A stretch of DNA of 8,104 nucleotides from Campylobacterota bacterium (GTDB lineage: Bacteria; Campylobacterota; Campylobacteria; Campylobacterales; SZUA-545), in NCBI GenBank assembly GCA_030836705.1, contig JAUPLZ010000258.1, forward strand, positions 1-8,104, in the 5' to 3' direction. The notes under the pieces are model-generated. The model was not told the DNA's origin, searched no databases, and worked only from the letters and a program-made list of their open reading frames with translations. This document shows, in pieces, positions 5,985 to 8,104 of this stretch (positions within the stretch are counted from its first letter, which is position 1; each line of letters starts with the position of its first letter). Made by a program: the position numbers and the translations under genes.

Positions 5985-6034
5985 CGAATGAAGTTTTAAT
6001 TTCTTTTTCTCTTTGCCTGCTGTTCATTTATCGA

Positions 6035-7360
6035 TTAAAAAACTCTTTTAAAAATTGCGTCTACATTTTTTGTGTAGTAGCTATAATCAAAACACTCTCT
6101 TATCTCTTTTTCGCTCATTTTTTCTCTAAGTTCTTTATCGTCAAGGAGTGATTGCAGATATAGAGATTCGCCGTTTGCATTAATAGCCGGTTTGCCTTTT
6201 TGAAGATCCTCCCACACTTTCATCGCATTTCTTTGTACAACTACATAAGACTCCTCTCTTGAGAGTCCTTTTTTTGGAAGTTCCAAAAGAATTCTTTGCG
6301 AGAACACAAGCCCGCCGGTTAGATTCAGATTTTTCATCATATTTTCCGGATAAACGACCAAGTTTGAAACCACGCTGTTAAATCTATGTAGCATAAAATC
6401 AGTTGTAATAAAAGCATCCGGAAGCCAAAATCTCTCAGTCGAAGAGTGGCTTATATCTCTTTCGTGCCAAAGAGCTACATTTTCCATAGCGGGAATTGCA
6501 TAAGCTCTAATCATTCTAGCAAGCCCTGTGATATTTTCAGTAAGTACCGGATTTCTTTTGTGCGGCATTGCCGATGAGCCTTTTTGCCCTTTTGAAAAAT
6601 ACTCTTCGCACTCGTACACTTCCGTTCTTTGCCAGTGTCTAACTTGAACAGCAAATTTTTCTATACTGCTTGCAAGAAGTGCCAACGCAGTCGCAAGCCT
6701 TGCATATCTGTCTCTTTGGATTACTTGATTAGATGCAGGCGCTGATTTTAGCCCTAAAAATTCGCAAGTAAGTTCTTCAAACTCCAAAGGCGCATGAGCG
6801 AAATTTCCCATGGCCCCGCTTGCTTTACCGACAGATATAACCTCCATAGTCTCAACTAGATTATCAAGATGTCTTTTTAACTCATCGTGCCAAATAGCAA
6901 GCACAAGCCCAAAAGTAATAGGCTCGCCGTGAATCCCATGGCTTCTTCCGACCATCAATGTGTTTTTATGCTCTTTTGCTCTTTTTTCGACCGATTCCAT
7001 TACCATTTTTACATCGTTTATAATGATGTTTAGCGAATCTCTCATTTGAAGCGCAACGGCGGTATCAATAGTATCAGAGCTTGTCATGCCGTAGTGAACC
7101 CATCTTGATTCCTCGCCCAAAGTATTAGCAACCGAAGTTAAAAATGCAATAACATCGTGTTTGGTTACTTTTTCTATCTCGTCTATCTCATCGATGTCAA
7201 AATTTGCATTTTCTACTATTTTTTTCGTATCTTCGTCGTTTATTAAACCAAGTTTATTCCACGCCTTTGCAGCCGCTTTTTCGACGGCTAGCCAAGCATC
7301 ATATTTGGCTTGTGTATTCCATAGATTTTTCATCTCTTCGCGCGCATATCTTTCAACCAT
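6035..7360 (-). CDS. purB: Adenylosuccinate lyase
   Basis: PurB catalyses two fumarate-releasing steps of purine synthesis in the cytoplasm: SAICAR to AICAR, and adenylosuccinate to AMP. The 441-residue protein is full length for the bacterial tetrameric type, and its key residues fall at the same numbers as in Bacillus subtilis PurB: His68 (in TKHD), His89 (WVHYG), the TSSD loop 93-96, His141 (GRSHGIHGEP), and the fumarase/lyase signature GSSAMPHKRNP (261-271) with Ser262 and Lys268, followed by Glu275. The fold is all-helical and soluble. The start is supported by AGGAAAG on the minus strand about 7-10 nt before ATG 7360. It is divergent from sixA across 86 bp, and mqnD begins 87 nt downstream with no clear terminator between, so some read-through is likely. 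No residue is missing and nothing suggests decay. Confidence 0.97.
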   Translation of the reverse strand: MVERYAREEMKNLWNTQAKYDAWLAVEKAAAKAWNKLGLINDEDTKKIVENANFDIDEIDEIEKVTKHDVIAFLTSVANTLGEESRWVHYGMTSSDTIDTAVALQMRDSLNIIINDVKMVMESVEKRAKEHKNTLMVGRSHGIHGEPITFGLVLAIWHDELKRHLDNLVETMEVISVGKASGAMGNFAHAPLEFEELTCEFLGLKSAPASNQVIQRDRYARLATALALLASSIEKFAVQVRHWQRTEVYECEEYFSKGQKGSSAMPHKRNPVLTENITGLARMIRAYAIPAMENVALWHERDISHSSTERFWLPDAFITTDFMLHRFNSVVSNLVVYPENMMKNLNLTGGLVFSQRILLELPKKGLSREESYVVVQRNAMKVWEDLQKGKPAINANGESLYLQSLLDDKELREKMSEKEIRECFDYSYYTKNVDAIFKRVF

Positions 7361-7393
7361 GATTAATCTTTCCTAAATTTATTTTTTTGAGTT

Positions 7394-7399
7394 ATTCTA
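7394..7399 (-). promoter_or_regulatory. Possible purB promoter (-10 TAGAAT)
   Basis: On the minus strand TAGAAT (7399-7394) is the best -10 match in the 86-bp gap, about 33 nt before the purB ATG. No -35 is recognisable at normal spacing. It lies back to back with the stronger sixA promoter. Confidence 0.3.
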
Positions 7400-7413
7400 T
7401 CTACATTTGACTT

Positions 7414-7422
7414 TGGTATAAT
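7414..7422 (+). promoter_or_regulatory. sixA promoter, extended -10 TGGTATAAT
   Basis: TGGTATAAT matches the extended -10 consensus TGnTATAAT in full, with TATAAT at 7417-7422. A T-rich stretch lies upstream and no -35 is visible, as is typical of sigma-70-type promoters in Campylobacterota. Transcription would start near 7429, about 18 nt before the sixA ATG, leaving room for the AGGA ribosome site at 7437-7440. Confidence 0.65.
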
Positions 7423-7446
7423 GCAACTAAAAATCTAGGAAATTCC

Positions 7447-7938
7447 ATGAAACTTCTTTTTGTACGACATGCGATAGCGGAAGAGAGAGAGAATTTTGGC
7501 GATGACGATTTAAAACGCCCTTTGACTCAAGGCGGTATCAAAAAGGCAAAATCAGCATTTTTGGCACTCGCAAAATTTTATAAAAAACCGTCGCTTATAA
7601 TCTCATCAGAAGCCGTAAGGGCGATACAAACGGCAGAGTTATTAAGTGAAGCATATGATAAAAGCGTTGATGTTATTGAAACCCATCTTTTAAATCCAGG
7701 TGCAAATATAAAAGATTTAAAAGAGGCTTTGAGTGCGTTTTATGATGAAGCAAAAGTGGTGGCGATAGTCGGTCATGAGCCCGATTTTTCTTTGATTGTT
7801 TCAGAGCTTATATCGGAGTGCAAAGTCTCTTTGTCTATAAAAAAAGCTTGCGTGATAGAGGTGGAGATAGATAAAAATTTCATCGGGAAATTAAACTTTA
7901 TGATTCCGTCAAAGATTTTAACGCTCTTGGCAAAATAG
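7447..7938 (+). CDS. sixA: SixA-type phosphohistidine phosphatase (histidine phosphatase superfamily)
   Basis: A compact 163-residue branch-1 histidine phosphatase. The core motif VRHA (6-9) carries the nucleophile His8 with Arg7. SSEAVRAIQTAE (53-64) supplies the phosphate-binding Arg58, and IVGHEPD (107-113) supplies His110. The short length without a cap domain and the VRHAIAE start fit SixA rather than phosphoglycerate mutase. In E. coli, SixA dephosphorylates a phosphohistidine in phosphotransfer proteins such as ArcB or the nitrogen PTS. The partner in Campylobacterota is not apparent here and the substrate is inferred only from the family. AGGA at 7437-7440, 6 nt before the ATG, supports the start. 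A DHH phosphoesterase gene begins 1 nt after the stop, so the two form an operon. Confidence 0.9.
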   Translation: MKLLFVRHAIAEERENFGDDDLKRPLTQGGIKKAKSAFLALAKFYKKPSLIISSEAVRAIQTAELLSEAYDKSVDVIETHLLNPGANIKDLKEALSAFYDEAKVVAIVGHEPDFSLIVSELISECKVSLSIKKACVIEVEIDKNFIGKLNFMIPSKILTLLAK

Positions 7939-7939
7939 A

Positions 7940-8104
7940 ATGCAAAATATCTGGAATAGAATCTTAAAAGCAACTCATATTGCAATCACTATGCACAAAA
8001 ATCCTGACGGCGACGCAATCGGCTCCGCACTTGGTCTTTATAGCGTACTTGCAAATATCAAAAAAACATCACTTTTTAATAGCTCTCATGAGCTGCCTAG
8101 AGAG
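7940..8104 (+). CDS. DHH-family phosphoesterase, NrnA-like (3' end outside window)
   Basis: The first 55 codons of a gene that continues past the window edge. Residues 13-31 contain the N-terminal DHH-family motif: HIAITMHKNPDGDAIGSAL, with the His-x-Asn-Pro-Asp-Gly-Asp metal-binding signature at 19-25. This is the pattern of bifunctional oligoribonuclease/PAP phosphatases (NrnA), which degrade very short RNAs and 3'-phosphoadenosine 5'-phosphate. An RecJ-like exonuclease is less likely because the motif sits at the extreme N terminus. The ATG lies 1 nt after the sixA stop with no clear Shine-Dalgarno, and the frame is closed by a stop at 7919-7921, so translation probably depends on coupling to sixA. 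The DHHA1 substrate-binding half is not in view, so the exact activity is unproven. Confidence 0.85.
   Translation, partial: MQNIWNRILKATHIAITMHKNPDGDAIGSALGLYSVLANIKKTSLFNSSHELPRE

Larger units (their letters stand above)
5942..6018. repeat. Perfect 12-bp inverted repeat bracketing the mqnD promoter
   Basis: AGGCAAAGAGAA at 5942-5953 is the exact reverse complement of TTCTCTTTGCCT at 6007-6018, with 53 bp between the arms. The left arm contains the mqnD start codon (TTG = CAA at 5945-5947) and its first codons. The right arm lies in the purB-mqnD gap, about 20 nt beyond the purB stop. The mqnD promoter lies between the arms. An RNA starting upstream (purB read-through) can form the 12-bp stem over the start; an RNA starting at the mqnD promoter contains only the start-codon arm. 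Confidence 0.7.
7369..7442. repeat. Near-perfect 12-bp inverted repeat over the purB and sixA ribosome sites
   Basis: TTTCCTAAATTT (7369-7380) and AAATCTAGGAAA (7431-7442) are reverse complements at 11 of 12 positions. Each arm holds the Shine-Dalgarno of one of the two divergent genes. It may be a shared binding site or simply two similar ribosome sites facing apart. Confidence 0.4.

Noticed and set aside
5959..6027. 22-codon open frame on the minus strand between purB and mqnD
   Set aside because: It overlaps the mqnD promoter, has no convincing ribosome site and encodes no recognisable peptide; most likely chance.

Overview
The window looks like the chromosome of a free-living, flagellated member of the Campylobacterota, closest in feel to Sulfurimonas or Sulfuricurvum. 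The grounds are AT-rich DNA, a futalosine-pathway menaquinone gene (mqnD), a flagellar export gene (fliQ), and promoters with a clear TATAAT -10 but no recognisable -35. The genus is inferred from gene content; no marker gene proves it.

Layout. (1) Bases 1-1720, plus strand: the last 22 codons of an unidentified gene, then a 542-residue orphan lipoprotein behind a strong Shine-Dalgarno. This end looks accessory: no family is recognisable, and the DNA is visibly less AT-rich than the 766-codon gene further along. (2) Bases 1721-1862: an intergenic gap almost filled by an 86-bp imperfect palindrome. (3) Bases 1863-2402, plus: a QueD-type 6-carboxytetrahydropterin synthase. (4) Bases 2399-5947, minus: a tightly packed set read as mqnD, fliQ, a beta-propeller/helical-repeat/membrane-anchor protein and a 33-residue lipoprotein. 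Junctions are a 1-nt overlap, 2 nt and 14 nt, so this is almost certainly one operon. (5) Bases 6035-7360, minus: purB. (6) Bases 7447-8104, plus: sixA and, 1 nt later, the start of a DHH-family phosphoesterase (NrnA-like) that runs off the window.

How the genes relate. Most are housekeeping: queuosine (queD), menaquinone (mqnD), purine synthesis (purB), PAP/nanoRNA turnover (the DHH gene). The least explained part is the module after mqnD: an export-gate subunit (fliQ) joined to a large membrane-anchored propeller-solenoid protein and a tiny lipoprotein. The small gene is easily missed because of its size and because its end overlaps the end of queD. I see no CRISPR array, transposase, integrase, rRNA or tRNA.

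Two non-coding structures deserve attention. One is the palindrome before queD. The other is a perfect 12-bp inverted repeat bracketing the mqnD promoter; one arm covers mqnD's TTG start codon, so transcripts reading through from purB could fold over that start while transcripts from mqnD's own promoter could not.
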